Source of the DNA: Tyzzerella sp.
GTDB lineage: Bacteria > Bacillota > Clostridia > Lachnospirales > Lachnospiraceae
Assembly: GCA_017410145.1 (NCBI GenBank)
Contig: JAFQRJ010000011.1
Span: 1 to 44,382 of the forward strand
Length of the DNA stretch: 44,382 nucleotides
Direction of reading: 5' to 3'
The notes below the pieces were generated by a model. It had not been told where the DNA came from. It was given only the letters and a program-made list of their open reading frames with translations, and did not search any database. A program made the position numbers and the translations under genes. Positions within the stretch are counted from its first letter, which is position 1. Each line of letters begins with the position of its first letter. Positions 8,154-17,055 of this stretch are shown in pieces.

Positions 8154-9242
8154 CTATAGTTTTTCTTCCCGAACAGTTTCGCCCAAACAATCGGTAAATG
8201 TTACCACCGTGTCAGCCTCATCAAACATGAGTCCTGCTCCGGCATAGTATTCGTGGTTCGCTTTTATATCAGAACCAACCACAACTGGGAACTGCTGCCC
8301 ATAAAGGTCCTTTTCATTCCCCGGTCTGACAATATCCAAGTAGTGCATATGACCGCTTAGCATCAAGGTCGGTCTGATATTCTTAGCAATCAAGCTTGCC
8401 CATTCTCCATAAAGTTCTTCTTCAATATCAAAAGGTGCTCTCTGCTTTACTGTAAACGGATGGTGTGCAATCACCATACGATATTTTACATCATCTGCCG
8501 AATACTCCTCTTTTGCGCGTGCAATCACACCTTGGATAAATGCAGTCTGTCTTTCACGAAATGCGTGACAACAAATGGTTCCGCCATACTCCCCATTTTC
8601 GTCAACCTTATCTTCTCCGCAGTCAAGAATCATTCCCCAAATATTTCCCAAACGGAATGTATAGTAAGATTTTCCATTATCTGTTGGTGTAAGTTCACAA
8701 AAACGCTCCGCAAGAAGACCTCTCATATCATGGTTTCCCCTTGCAAATACAATCGGAATACGTCCTTCTGCAACCTTCGATGCAATCTCATAAATCGTTA
8801 CACAGTTCTCAATACATCCGCTATGGTCAGGGATATCTCCGTTAAAAATCAAAAAATCAATATCTCCGTATGCTTTTGCAGCAGCCACCGGACCTTCTAC
8901 CCAGTTGTGGGTATCTGCGATATGATAAGCACGTACAGGTTCCTCTAATGGCACCGGACAAAATTCATATGTATATTCCTGTGTCTCCTCAATCTCAGGA
9001 TAATACGGCTTTCTTTCAATCACTTTTCGAAGACATACCGTATAAGCCCCGGCCGCATTTAATTCCTCCATCGGAACAATTGCTCTATGCACCTGCGTAT
9101 TGGAACGTAAAATACCATTTGCTTCGTCATAATATTTCTTATCGCCAACCTGTACCCACATAAGGCTCGGCTCCGACACATACATCATAATGTGATACTC
9201 TTGTTTTACTGCAAAAACTGCCGGTGTTAAGATTGTGTTCAT
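8154..9242 (-). CDS. Calcineurin-like metallophosphoesterase
   Basis: A 362-aa cytoplasmic phosphoesterase with the full dimetal motif set: D110-x-H112 in IADTH, G135-D136 in FNGDIPD, GNHD at 169-172, H260/H261 in IAHHPF and GHMH at 297-300. Residues 1-100 form a beta-rich N-terminal domain like that preceding purple acid phosphatase-type cores. The ATG at 9242 is preferred because GGGAGG lies 9 bases upstream; an extension to 9350 would overlap the GH20 gene. It sits 26 bases after GH20 and 26 before GH13. With the PHP enzyme two genes on, it suggests dephosphorylation or phosphodiester cleavage of imported material. The substrate is unknown. Confidence 0.85.
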   Translation of the reverse strand: MNTILTPAVFAVKQEYHIMMYVSEPSLMWVQVGDKKYYDEANGILRSNTQVHRAIVPMEELNAAGAYTVCLRKVIERKPYYPEIEETQEYTYEFCPVPLEEPVRAYHIADTHNWVEGPVAAAKAYGDIDFLIFNGDIPDHSGCIENCVTIYEIASKVAEGRIPIVFARGNHDMRGLLAERFCELTPTDNGKSYYTFRLGNIWGMILDCGEDKVDENGEYGGTICCHAFRERQTAFIQGVIARAKEEYSADDVKYRMVIAHHPFTVKQRAPFDIEEELYGEWASLIAKNIRPTLMLSGHMHYLDIVRPGNEKDLYGQQFPVVVGSDIKANHEYYAGAGLMFDEADTVVTFTDCLGETVREEKL

Positions 9243-9268
9243 ATTCTTGTTCCTCCCATTACACATGC

Positions 9269-10894
9269 TTATAGCACATTTGTCGTAATTGCTCGTTTCC
9301 AACTGCCGCAAACCGTGATTTCCTGTGCCAAAATCTCTCTTGCACCGCAAAAATCCAATTGCACCTCTTCCAGTTCCTCGATTCTATCTATGGTTCCATC
9401 GTAAAGTTCCTGTAATCTTTCCATACAGCTTTGTATACGACGTATCACGCCACCAATTCGTATATCCTGAACGTCGAATCCATGTGGCTTATTATCTGTA
9501 AACCATTGTTTTCTGTAGGTATAATAAAAATCCTGCATTGTTTGTAGCATTGTTCGATAATCTTGAATTAAGGTGACTAATACCTCGCGGTCTCTGGATT
9601 GGTAAACCTCTCGCGTGCGTCTTCCTAATTCTGCTTTAATGGATAACACTGCACAAAGATTCTCCTGTGTTTCAAAGAGATATCTCCATTCAGTCCCTTT
9701 CGCCGCTTTACTTAACTGTTCCGCAGTATACGCATACTGCGCATTCTCTCCACCTGCAATAGTAGAATCCAGAAGACCGGTAAAGCAATCATTATAAAAC
9801 AAATATTTTTCCGGATTATAGAGCATTCCCCTTTTTCTTGGACTATCTGGTAAATCCAAGAGCATAAATGTGTCATACGAAATGCCGAACTTCTCCTCAA
9901 ATTTCACCTTGATATCATCTGCATCGTTATTTCCCTTTGCAATCTCAGATGCATAAAAGAGCGCCGGAAGCATTGCATATTTGGAACACTCTGCGCCGTC
10001 ATCTCCCCAGATAGTCAGGAATACATTTTGCACACCATTGTCCATACAGCTTTGAAGTCCCGGCACGAGGGTCCTAAGGCTAAATTCATTATACGGCGCT
10101 ATGGAATTCCATGCGTATAAACCACCGGCAAATCCCGTTCCCTTTTTCATCTTTTCATGGGCCTGAATCATGTTGTCGTAATGTATCTTATCATCATGAT
10201 AGTAATCCCAATAAATCAGTTGCACGTTACTTGGAATCTGCTTTGTAACTTCCTCGCTAATTTGTGTCTTACTCACATCTTCGCTTCCATACTTTCCACC
10301 TGTTGCCAAGCGAAAGAACATATCAGACCACATTTCCAAAGTAAAGCCATATTTTTCAGCAATCTGGGCAACCCGTTTTAAATGCTCTACGAAGATTTGG
10401 AAACGATTTACCTCGCCATGCAAGTCATAATATTTTCCACGGCCAAGCATGTGAGCCTCGTCCATACCAATATTCACAACCTTCGTGGTATAGCATTCTG
10501 CTATGGTGGCAAACATCTTGTCTATCAATTCATATACCTTTTCATCGCCCACAAGCAATATATCATTCACATCCACATGTGGTCTGTAATCCGGCCAAGC
10601 AACAATTGCATTGAGGTGCGCCAGCGTCTGAATACATGGAATTAATTCCATACCTTTAGAAAGAGCATATGCATCCACTTCCTTTAACTCCTCTTTGGAA
10701 TAACGGCCACGCATATATCCAAAGTAAGGATTGTCTTCCACTTCATAGGTATCTTCTGTATACAAAAGGAGTGCATTGTAGCCCAAATCTGAAGTGATAT
10801 CAATCCATCTTTTCAGACTGTCTACCTTCATGACTGCATTTCTGGAGCAATCAACCATTGTTCCAAAACGCTGGAATTTCACTTTGTTTTCCAT
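9269..10894 (-). CDS. GH20 beta-N-acetylhexosaminidase (GH20C-like, cytosolic)
   Basis: A 541-aa enzyme expected to release terminal GlcNAc or GalNAc from imported oligosaccharides by substrate-assisted catalysis. The adjacent D145-E146 pair in VNIGMDEAH is the GH20 catalytic signature. The barrel is visible around it: LGYNALLLYTED, GMELIPCIQTLAHL, LEMWSDMFFR, LIYWDYYHDD and FAGGLYAWNS. No signal peptide is present, as in the intracellular GH20C type. The ATG at 10894 follows GGAAGAAAGGAAAAAATC. An in-frame upstream start at 10942 lies within a hairpin and is less likely. A 60-base gap with an 11-bp stem separates it from the small protein gene. Confidence 0.87.
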   Translation of the reverse strand: MENKVKFQRFGTMVDCSRNAVMKVDSLKRWIDITSDLGYNALLLYTEDTYEVEDNPYFGYMRGRYSKEELKEVDAYALSKGMELIPCIQTLAHLNAIVAWPDYRPHVDVNDILLVGDEKVYELIDKMFATIAECYTTKVVNIGMDEAHMLGRGKYYDLHGEVNRFQIFVEHLKRVAQIAEKYGFTLEMWSDMFFRLATGGKYGSEDVSKTQISEEVTKQIPSNVQLIYWDYYHDDKIHYDNMIQAHEKMKKGTGFAGGLYAWNSIAPYNEFSLRTLVPGLQSCMDNGVQNVFLTIWGDDGAECSKYAMLPALFYASEIAKGNNDADDIKVKFEEKFGISYDTFMLLDLPDSPRKRGMLYNPEKYLFYNDCFTGLLDSTIAGGENAQYAYTAEQLSKAAKGTEWRYLFETQENLCAVLSIKAELGRRTREVYQSRDREVLVTLIQDYRTMLQTMQDFYYTYRKQWFTDNKPHGFDVQDIRIGGVIRRIQSCMERLQELYDGTIDRIEELEEVQLDFCGAREILAQEITVCGSWKRAITTNVL

Positions 10895-10922
10895 GATTTT
10901 TTCCTTTCTTCCATTTGAAAAC

Positions 10923-10946
10923 ACGGATGCGACAAGTCGCATCCGT
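10923..10946 (-). terminator. Strong hairpin between the small protein gene and GH20 (attenuator or processing stem)
   Basis: ACGGATGCGAC (10923-10933) and GTCGCATCCGT (10936-10946) are a perfect 11-bp inverted repeat with a 2-base centre. On the transcribed minus strand it is followed by GTTTTC, a poor U-tract. It probably causes partial termination or stabilises the 3' end of the upstream mRNA, lowering expression of the distal cytosolic genes. It is the only such structure I see within the 31-kb gene run. Confidence 0.55.
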
Positions 10947-10954
10947 ATGTTTAC

Positions 10955-11056
10955 TTAAAATTCTTCACCAGGATTTATTGGTGTATTACCAGAAAGCGTA
11001 ACAATATCTCCTTTTAATTCTATCACATCTATGGTTGGTTTTTCATATTTTTTCAT
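10955..11056 (-). CDS. 33-aa small protein of unknown function
   Basis: A short open frame, ATG 11056 to TAA 10955, with an excellent ribosome binding site (GGAGG, then TGTAAC, then ATG). The product starts MKKYEKPTIDVIELKGD, continues IVTLSGNTPINP and ends GEEF. It is 10 bases after the giant secreted protein gene and 60 before GH20. There is no signal peptide or membrane segment. Short proteins opening with KKYxKPxIxVIEL are, from general knowledge, a recurrent and mostly uncharacterised type in gut Clostridia, sometimes resembling RiPP precursor leaders. No maturation enzyme is seen in this window. Function unknown. Confidence 0.7.
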   Translation of the reverse strand: MKKYEKPTIDVIELKGDIVTLSGNTPINPGEEF

Positions 11057-11066
11057 GTTACACCTC

Positions 11067-14000
11067 CTATTTACCAATTCCCATGCTTACGCATTTCACT
11101 GCAGTTTCTCCGTAAACCGTAGTTCCATCTAGAGTAACCCAATATGGTGTCACTACAAACTTCGCTCCAAAACTCTTTGCAGGCATATTTCTAAACGTAT
11201 ATGCAAAGAAATGGGTCGATGCTGTACTGAACTCTTTGTACGGTTTGTATTCATTATCTACCTGACTGTTACTTCCCACATAGAACAGTGTATGATATAC
11301 ATTATTAGAAGTAACTGTTTTCTTATATCGTCCGCCCAGTGTAACATCAAATCCTACTGATTTATAATCCAGACTATCTACAGTTGTCACAAATCGAATA
11401 TCGGAACTTGTACTGTTTGCATTTGTACCTGATGTAATCTGCGCTTTCACTTTCAACACATCTTCACTGACAAATTTTGCATATGCAGTTCCTGTAATGG
11501 TATCTGCTGTGATTGCGCTCTTGCAATCAGCATCTTTAAACCATCCTGAGAAAATATAGCCCGGTTCTGCATCAGGAACACGATTGCCTGTTGCTGAGCG
11601 ATATGTTGCATATTCACTTGCCGAGAATTCTTGTACTGTATCTTCAATTACAACCAATACACCTTCACCTGCTGCAAGACTAATGCTTAATTCTTTATTT
11701 GTGGTGCTGCCATATGTAGCAACTGCATTTTGAACAATTTTGTACTTGTAATCATCAGCAAATTTCAATGTAACTGTCTCTGCCTTGCTTACATCATAGT
11801 TCACAACATAGAATGCTTCTGTATCACGGTAATCAAAACATCCCACGATAGCACCATCACCACTTGTTGCACTCATGCTCTTTAACATATCTGTGCTAGA
11901 TGTAAGATCAATAGCATTTAATTGATAGTTTGCCTGTGTGCCAACTGCCATAATACCAGTACTCTTAGCTTTCATAAGCACATCATCAATAGCAGCAATG
12001 TGTGTATTAATCTCTTTCGCATAATCATAGAATGGTGTCTTCTCCGCATCTGCTCCTATAACACCGTTTCTATCATAATCTTTGCCATTTTCAGCAGTTG
12101 AATCGTTTGCAAATCCTTCTGGTTGTACAAGTGGGAACCACTGAATACCTTTTGCCCCAAATGCTAATATGGTATTTACATTCCAGAATGTCTTAGCTTT
12201 ATTAGGAATCAATGAACTATTTGTTGCATTATCACCCTCTTCATCACGGAAGTCTCCACCTGCCTGCACGGTGCCCCAGAATGGCATCTCTGTACCGGCT
12301 GCATTGCGTACTTTCCACAGTGTTTCAAAATACTCATCTGCATTATATGTTCCCGAACTTGTATTAAATGGATAATGGTCCACACTCAATAATTTGGCAT
12401 TCATATTATCTCTAACTGCCGTAATGTAGCTATCATATATGTTTATTAATCCATTTTGTACTTGTGGAGCCGTTGACGGATATAAATTAACAAATCCAAT
12501 CATATTAGTGAAAGTATTTAGCTTACTTCCCAGTCCATCGTAATATTGCAATTGTCTGTTAATCCAGTCTTCATTAGACATATTAGCAAGATTTGGAGTA
12601 GGCTCATCAATAACATTGATTCCAAGGAAGTTTTCGTAACTTGCATAACGATTCAAGTATCTCATGAACTCTTCATCTGTCAATGTTGCGCCTTCTGTCT
12701 TTGTTCCATAAATCAAATCAATTTCTGCATTCAAGTCAAAATCTCGCATATAGTATCCAAGACCGAATTTTTCTGCCATCTTAATCGCTTTCAATGCATG
12801 GCCATTATTTTGTCCCATTGCATGGCCTGCAGAGCTAATCATGTTCACGCCGCTATCTTTGATTAACTGCAGAACTCCATCTGTCATAAGGTCATTTTCA
12901 CCAATGTAAGGACCGTTAAATCCTACGATTGGCATTACATCATCACCACCAAGGTAATCGTATGTAATTGCAGGTACATGATATTTGTCCTTAATACTCT
13001 GCATTGTTGTACCTTCTGTAACAGATTTTAACAATGACAAATCTTTGAAGCCTACGTTGCCATCGTTATCAAGGTCTGCCGCATACTCAGCCGCTTTCGT
13101 TGCTTTGTATTCTTGTTTCACGGTACTAAGCATTTCTTCTAATGCAGTATAATCGCTTGCTTCTCCGGCCGTGCCATTTAAATCCACATCCCCAAGTTTA
13201 TACAAAGATACTGTTTGTACGTACTGTACAAAGTTCTGTTCTCTTACAACCGTATAATCTCCCGGTGTGCTTAATGTTGTACCGGTTGTTTTTTCTTCCT
13301 CATTTACTGTTACTTTTGTTCCTGTTAACAAATAATTTCCTTTATCCAAATCATAAGAAACCGGTGATTGATTTTTCGTTGTCAGGTTACCGGCACTCTT
13401 TACAGTAACGGTTCCGCCTGATGATAAAGTACAGATTGTTAATATTTCACCTGTATTAGCAACGGATTTCAATTCTACGTTTTCTGCGACTAACACATCG
13501 TCAATCCATAATGAATAGATAAGATCACAGGAAGCCGTTCCATAACCTTCGCCAAAATCAACTGCCAATTTCATATTAAATGGTTCAGAAAGAGATGTTA
13601 ATCCCAGTTGCTTTAAGGTATATTTGTCACTTCCTACATAGAAAGAACCATTCTTTACAGCAACCATAAGTCCTTCCCATTGATTGTTGTTACCATAACG
13701 AATAAATTCATTGCTTCCGACAGCTTCAAATGAAACATCCATGTTCAGATATTTCATATCAAGACTACCAACGCTGGAATTACCTACTGATAATTTATAA
13801 TCTCCAGATTCACATTGATAGGTTCCGTCTGCCAATCCAAAATCATTCAATGTAACGGATGTGTAGCCCATTTCTTCCGGTGTCTTTTGGATTGTTGCTT
13901 TTGGAAGTGTTCGGCTAAATTTGATTGCATTTCCCTGAATGATATGCGCTTGATTTGACATACCTGATACTTCCTTATAGGCAACTTTATCAATCAATAC

Positions 14001-17000
14001 ATCGTCAACCCATAATGTATAAGTAGCATCACATGCTCCAGAACCAAACCCTTCTCCAAACGTTGTTCCAAATTTCAAATTAAAACGATCTGTAATTTTT
14101 GAAAGTCCTAGCTGTGCTGCGCTATATGTCTTTTCTCCAGCCGCACACCAAATTGCAAGATTTCCACTGCTATTCACATAAATTCGATACCCTGAATACA
14201 ATCCGTCTGCTGCATATACCAAATATGCACTACTTTTCTCCGCCATTGTCATATCTACATCCAAATATTTGTTGTTGAGACTATCACCTATATATGTCCC
14301 ACCTTCTACAGGAACACCGCCATAAGTAGTAAATGCTAATCCAACTTGATCCAATGTCACCCTTGAAAGTCCCATCTCTTCCGGGGTGGTATCTGGTTTA
14401 CTAAATGTAATAGCACCGCCGCCGAGTATATGTGCTTCATTACCCATTTTCTTTGCGCCTGTGTATGTTACCTTATCAATCAACACATCATTAATCCATA
14501 ATACGTAGGTGGCATCACAGGTTCCAGAATCAAATCCTTCTCCAAATATGGTTCCAAACTTTAAGTTAAACTTATCAGTTATCTTTGTTAATCCTAAATC
14601 CTTTGCAGTATATGTCTTACTATGAGTACTTCCCGAGTTACTCTGTGCTTGGTCTACTACAAGATTTCCACTTCCATTCACATAGATACGATATCCATCA
14701 TAAAGTCCTGTAGCTGCATATACCAAGTTTGCACTGCTCTTCTCTGCCATTTTCATATCTACATCAAGGTATTTGTTGTTCAGACCTTCGGTATATGTAC
14801 CGCCAGCTGTCTGTCCAGAATAAGATTGATATTTTAGTCCTACATTTGTAACTTCAATTCGTGAAAATCCTAATTCCTCAGGTGTGTTTTGCAAGAAATT
14901 TTCGCTTGCAATTAATGCTGTACCACCAAGGAAATTCATCGTATCACCAGCTGCAAGTTTTGCGACTGTATATTTGTCTACCAAAACATCGTCAATCCAC
15001 AAAATGTAAGTACACTCACAATCTGCGGATTTATAATTTTCTGGTAAAATAACACCAAATTTCAGATTGAACTTATCCGTAATATTTTCCAAGCCAAGAC
15101 GTTTTGCCGAATACGTTTGTTTGGAACTGTTACTTCCTTTAGCAAATACCGCTTCCACAACTAGCTCACTGTTCTTTATATAAATACGAAATCCGGTCCA
15201 TTTCCCACTGGCTGCATACGTTAACATTGCGCTGCTTGTTGCTGTGGCCTGAAGATCCACATCTAAATATTTATTATTAATGCTTCCATTATTATAAGCA
15301 GAGTTTGTTGTATCTGCAGAATGAGAACCATAAAGTTGTCCAAAATCTGCAATCGTCACTCTAGACATTCCTAAGTCTTCAGGTGTCAAAGTCTTTGCTA
15401 ACGTTGGGAAAGCTAAAGTAAATGAGTTTGTATAACCGGTCTCCCTATAGGTACCCAATTTATTACCCATCTGTTTTGCACCTTTATATGTTGTTCTGTC
15501 AATCAACACATCATTTACCCACAAGATATAAGTTGCATCACAGGTACCAGTTTCCAATCCTTCCCCAAAGATTGTTCCAAATTTTAAGTTGAATGTATCA
15601 GTAATAGCATTCAATCCTAGTTCTTGCACAGTATATGTCTGTTTGCTAAAACTACCAGAATTACCTGCTGCTTGCTCGACTACCAAAGAGCCTGAGGATG
15701 TATAAATTCTAAATCCATAATATTTATTAGTACCTGCGACTGATAATATGATATTTCCTGTATTAGGTAACGTGATATCCACATCAAGATACTTATTATT
15801 CAAACTATATCCGTTATATTCCGCTGCTGTCACCTCGCTTGAATATGTTTTATATGTATATCCTGCAAAGTCAGTAACCCATATTCTTGATAGACCAAAT
15901 TCCTCTGGTGTTTGCTGTTCTAATGGTTCTCGCATCGTAATACTTCCTGTCCAAGAACTAATGTACCACGTTCTGAGACTATTACCCATACCCTCAACAC
16001 CGGTGTAGGTAACTTGGTCAATGAACACATCATTTACCCACAACACATAAGTTGCATCGCACGCTCCAGAGCCAAACCCCGTTCCAAACTTCGTTCCGAA
16101 CTTCAGATTAAATCGGTCTGTCATTGCATTCAATCCAAGTTCTGTCGGCGTATACGTTTTCTTTTTTCCCGACAGTGCTTGTTCAACAACAAGATTTCCA
16201 TCCTTGGTATAAATACGATATCCCTGTTCATTATTCGCAGCTGCATATTCAAATATCATACTAGAGCCTGTACCTGACATAATCAAATCTACATCTAGAT
16301 ATTTATCATTCAATCCAGCACTGTAAGTACCCTTTGATGCAGTTGTTGTATATGTTTTATACGCGAATCCGCCAAAATCTGTAAGTGTCACCCTCGAAAA
16401 TCCCATTTCCTCCGGTGTTTTCAGTTCTGCGGGCTCTCTAAAGGTGATTGCAGTTCCTGCTAATATATGTGCTTGGTCTCCCATTGTCTGCGCTACATCA
16501 CAAGATACCTGATCTATCAAAACATCATTTACCCATAAATAGTAAATACTTTGACATGCTGTTTCCACACCATAACCTTCACCATATGCTACTGCAAATT
16601 TGAAGTTGAAACGGTCTGTAATTTTGTCAATTCCCAGTTCTTCCGGGGAATAATAATTTTTACTATCAGGTGTGGCTAATTGTACTACAAGATTTCCATC
16701 CTGTGTATAGATTCGATATCCACCATACAAACCATTTGCCGCATATACCAATGTGGCGCTGCCTGTTTCCGGCATAATTAAGTCTACATCCAGATATTTG
16801 TTATTAAAACTTCCACCAGTATACGCTTTTCCGCCTGTTTGAGCCGAATATGCTTGATAATTTAATCCGAACTCCGTTATTGTTGCCCTCTTAAATCCAA
16901 GCTCTTCCGGTGTTGGATTAGCATCTTTCGCAAAACTTGCCAATGGTCCGTATTGCATTGCAAGGGACAGTACCATGCAAAGTGCCAGAAATGCCGCACA

Positions 17001-17036
17001 CCATTTTTTACTTAGTTTTTTTATTGTTCCTTTCAC
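11067..17036 (-). CDS. Giant secreted repeat protein with dockerin-like and GH-like domains
   Basis: A 1989-aa exported protein. Start: GTG 17036, because GGAGG lies 8 bases upstream and the ATG at 17051 has no ribosome binding site. Layout: signal peptide (KKWCAAFLALCMVLSLAMQYGPLASFA); seven repeats of about 165-174 aa starting near residues 40, 205, 375, 549, 716, 882 and 1049, each opening with TPEE(L/M/F)G and carrying NNKYLDVD, GYRIY, NLKFGTxFGEGF and LWVNDVLID; a dockerin-like pair of calcium loops near 1279-1344 (DVDLNGTAGEASD, DLDNDGNVGFKD); a barrel-like GH domain near 1356-1800 with IDEPTP; an InlB-like GWFKDADCKS segment near 1810-1860; and a beta-rich C-terminal domain. There is no sortase motif, SLH domain or final membrane helix. 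The repeats are probably jelly-roll carbohydrate-binding units (inference). Confidence 0.88.
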   Translation of the reverse strand: MKGTIKKLSKKWCAAFLALCMVLSLAMQYGPLASFAKDANPTPEELGFKRATITEFGLNYQAYSAQTGGKAYTGGSFNNKYLDVDLIMPETGSATLVYAANGLYGGYRIYTQDGNLVVQLATPDSKNYYSPEELGIDKITDRFNFKFAVAYGEGYGVETACQSIYYLWVNDVLIDQVSCDVAQTMGDQAHILAGTAITFREPAELKTPEEMGFSRVTLTDFGGFAYKTYTTTASKGTYSAGLNDKYLDVDLIMSGTGSSMIFEYAAANNEQGYRIYTKDGNLVVEQALSGKKKTYTPTELGLNAMTDRFNLKFGTKFGTGFGSGACDATYVLWVNDVFIDQVTYTGVEGMGNSLRTWYISSWTGSITMREPLEQQTPEEFGLSRIWVTDFAGYTYKTYSSEVTAAEYNGYSLNNKYLDVDITLPNTGNIILSVAGTNKYYGFRIYTSSGSLVVEQAAGNSGSFSKQTYTVQELGLNAITDTFNLKFGTIFGEGLETGTCDATYILWVNDVLIDRTTYKGAKQMGNKLGTYRETGYTNSFTLAFPTLAKTLTPEDLGMSRVTIADFGQLYGSHSADTTNSAYNNGSINNKYLDVDLQATATSSAMLTYAASGKWTGFRIYIKNSELVVEAVFAKGSNSSKQTYSAKRLGLENITDKFNLKFGVILPENYKSADCECTYILWIDDVLVDKYTVAKLAAGDTMNFLGGTALIASENFLQNTPEELGFSRIEVTNVGLKYQSYSGQTAGGTYTEGLNNKYLDVDMKMAEKSSANLVYAATGLYDGYRIYVNGSGNLVVDQAQSNSGSTHSKTYTAKDLGLTKITDKFNLKFGTIFGEGFDSGTCDATYVLWINDVLIDKVTYTGAKKMGNEAHILGGGAITFSKPDTTPEEMGLSRVTLDQVGLAFTTYGGVPVEGGTYIGDSLNNKYLDVDMTMAEKSSAYLVYAADGLYSGYRIYVNSSGNLAIWCAAGEKTYSAAQLGLSKITDRFNLKFGTTFGEGFGSGACDATYTLWVDDVLIDKVAYKEVSGMSNQAHIIQGNAIKFSRTLPKATIQKTPEEMGYTSVTLNDFGLADGTYQCESGDYKLSVGNSSVGSLDMKYLNMDVSFEAVGSNEFIRYGNNNQWEGLMVAVKNGSFYVGSDKYTLKQLGLTSLSEPFNMKLAVDFGEGYGTASCDLIYSLWIDDVLVAENVELKSVANTGEILTICTLSSGGTVTVKSAGNLTTKNQSPVSYDLDKGNYLLTGTKVTVNEEEKTTGTTLSTPGDYTVVREQNFVQYVQTVSLYKLGDVDLNGTAGEASDYTALEEMLSTVKQEYKATKAAEYAADLDNDGNVGFKDLSLLKSVTEGTTMQSIKDKYHVPAITYDYLGGDDVMPIVGFNGPYIGENDLMTDGVLQLIKDSGVNMISSAGHAMGQNNGHALKAIKMAEKFGLGYYMRDFDLNAEIDLIYGTKTEGATLTDEEFMRYLNRYASYENFLGINVIDEPTPNLANMSNEDWINRQLQYYDGLGSKLNTFTNMIGFVNLYPSTAPQVQNGLINIYDSYITAVRDNMNAKLLSVDHYPFNTSSGTYNADEYFETLWKVRNAAGTEMPFWGTVQAGGDFRDEEGDNATNSSLIPNKAKTFWNVNTILAFGAKGIQWFPLVQPEGFANDSTAENGKDYDRNGVIGADAEKTPFYDYAKEINTHIAAIDDVLMKAKSTGIMAVGTQANYQLNAIDLTSSTDMLKSMSATSGDGAIVGCFDYRDTEAFYVVNYDVSKAETVTLKFADDYKYKIVQNAVATYGSTTNKELSISLAAGEGVLVVIEDTVQEFSASEYATYRSATGNRVPDAEPGYIFSGWFKDADCKSAITADTITGTAYAKFVSEDVLKVKAQITSGTNANSTSSDIRFVTTVDSLDYKSVGFDVTLGGRYKKTVTSNNVYHTLFYVGSNSQVDNEYKPYKEFSTASTHFFAYTFRNMPAKSFGAKFVVTPYWVTLDGTTVYGETAVKCVSMGIGK
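13390..16920 (-). repeat. Seven TPEE-type repeats inside the giant protein gene
   Basis: Repeat starts, read on the minus strand, lie near 16917, 16422, 15912, 15390, 14890, 14390 and 13888, so the unit is about 495-522 bp. Each encodes TPEE(L/M)G(F/L)SR, then NNKYLDVD, then a YAAxGLYxGYRIY strand, a variable ligand-side insert, then ITDxFNLKFGTxFGEGFGxGxCDATYxLWVNDVLIDxVTY. Units differ in loop inserts, e.g. GNSGSTHSK or a WCAAGEKTYS stretch. Confidence 0.9.
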
Positions 17037-17055
17037 TTTCTTTACCTCCATTGAT

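Noticed and set aside
8128-8190. N-terminal extension of the GH13 gene to 8190
   Set aside because: It would overlap the metallophosphoesterase end, and the strong GAAGGAG site points to the ATG at 8127.
12546-12866. Plus-strand 106-aa frame inside the giant protein gene
   Set aside because: Antisense shadow of the GH-like domain; Cys- and His-rich composition and no ribosome binding site or known domain.
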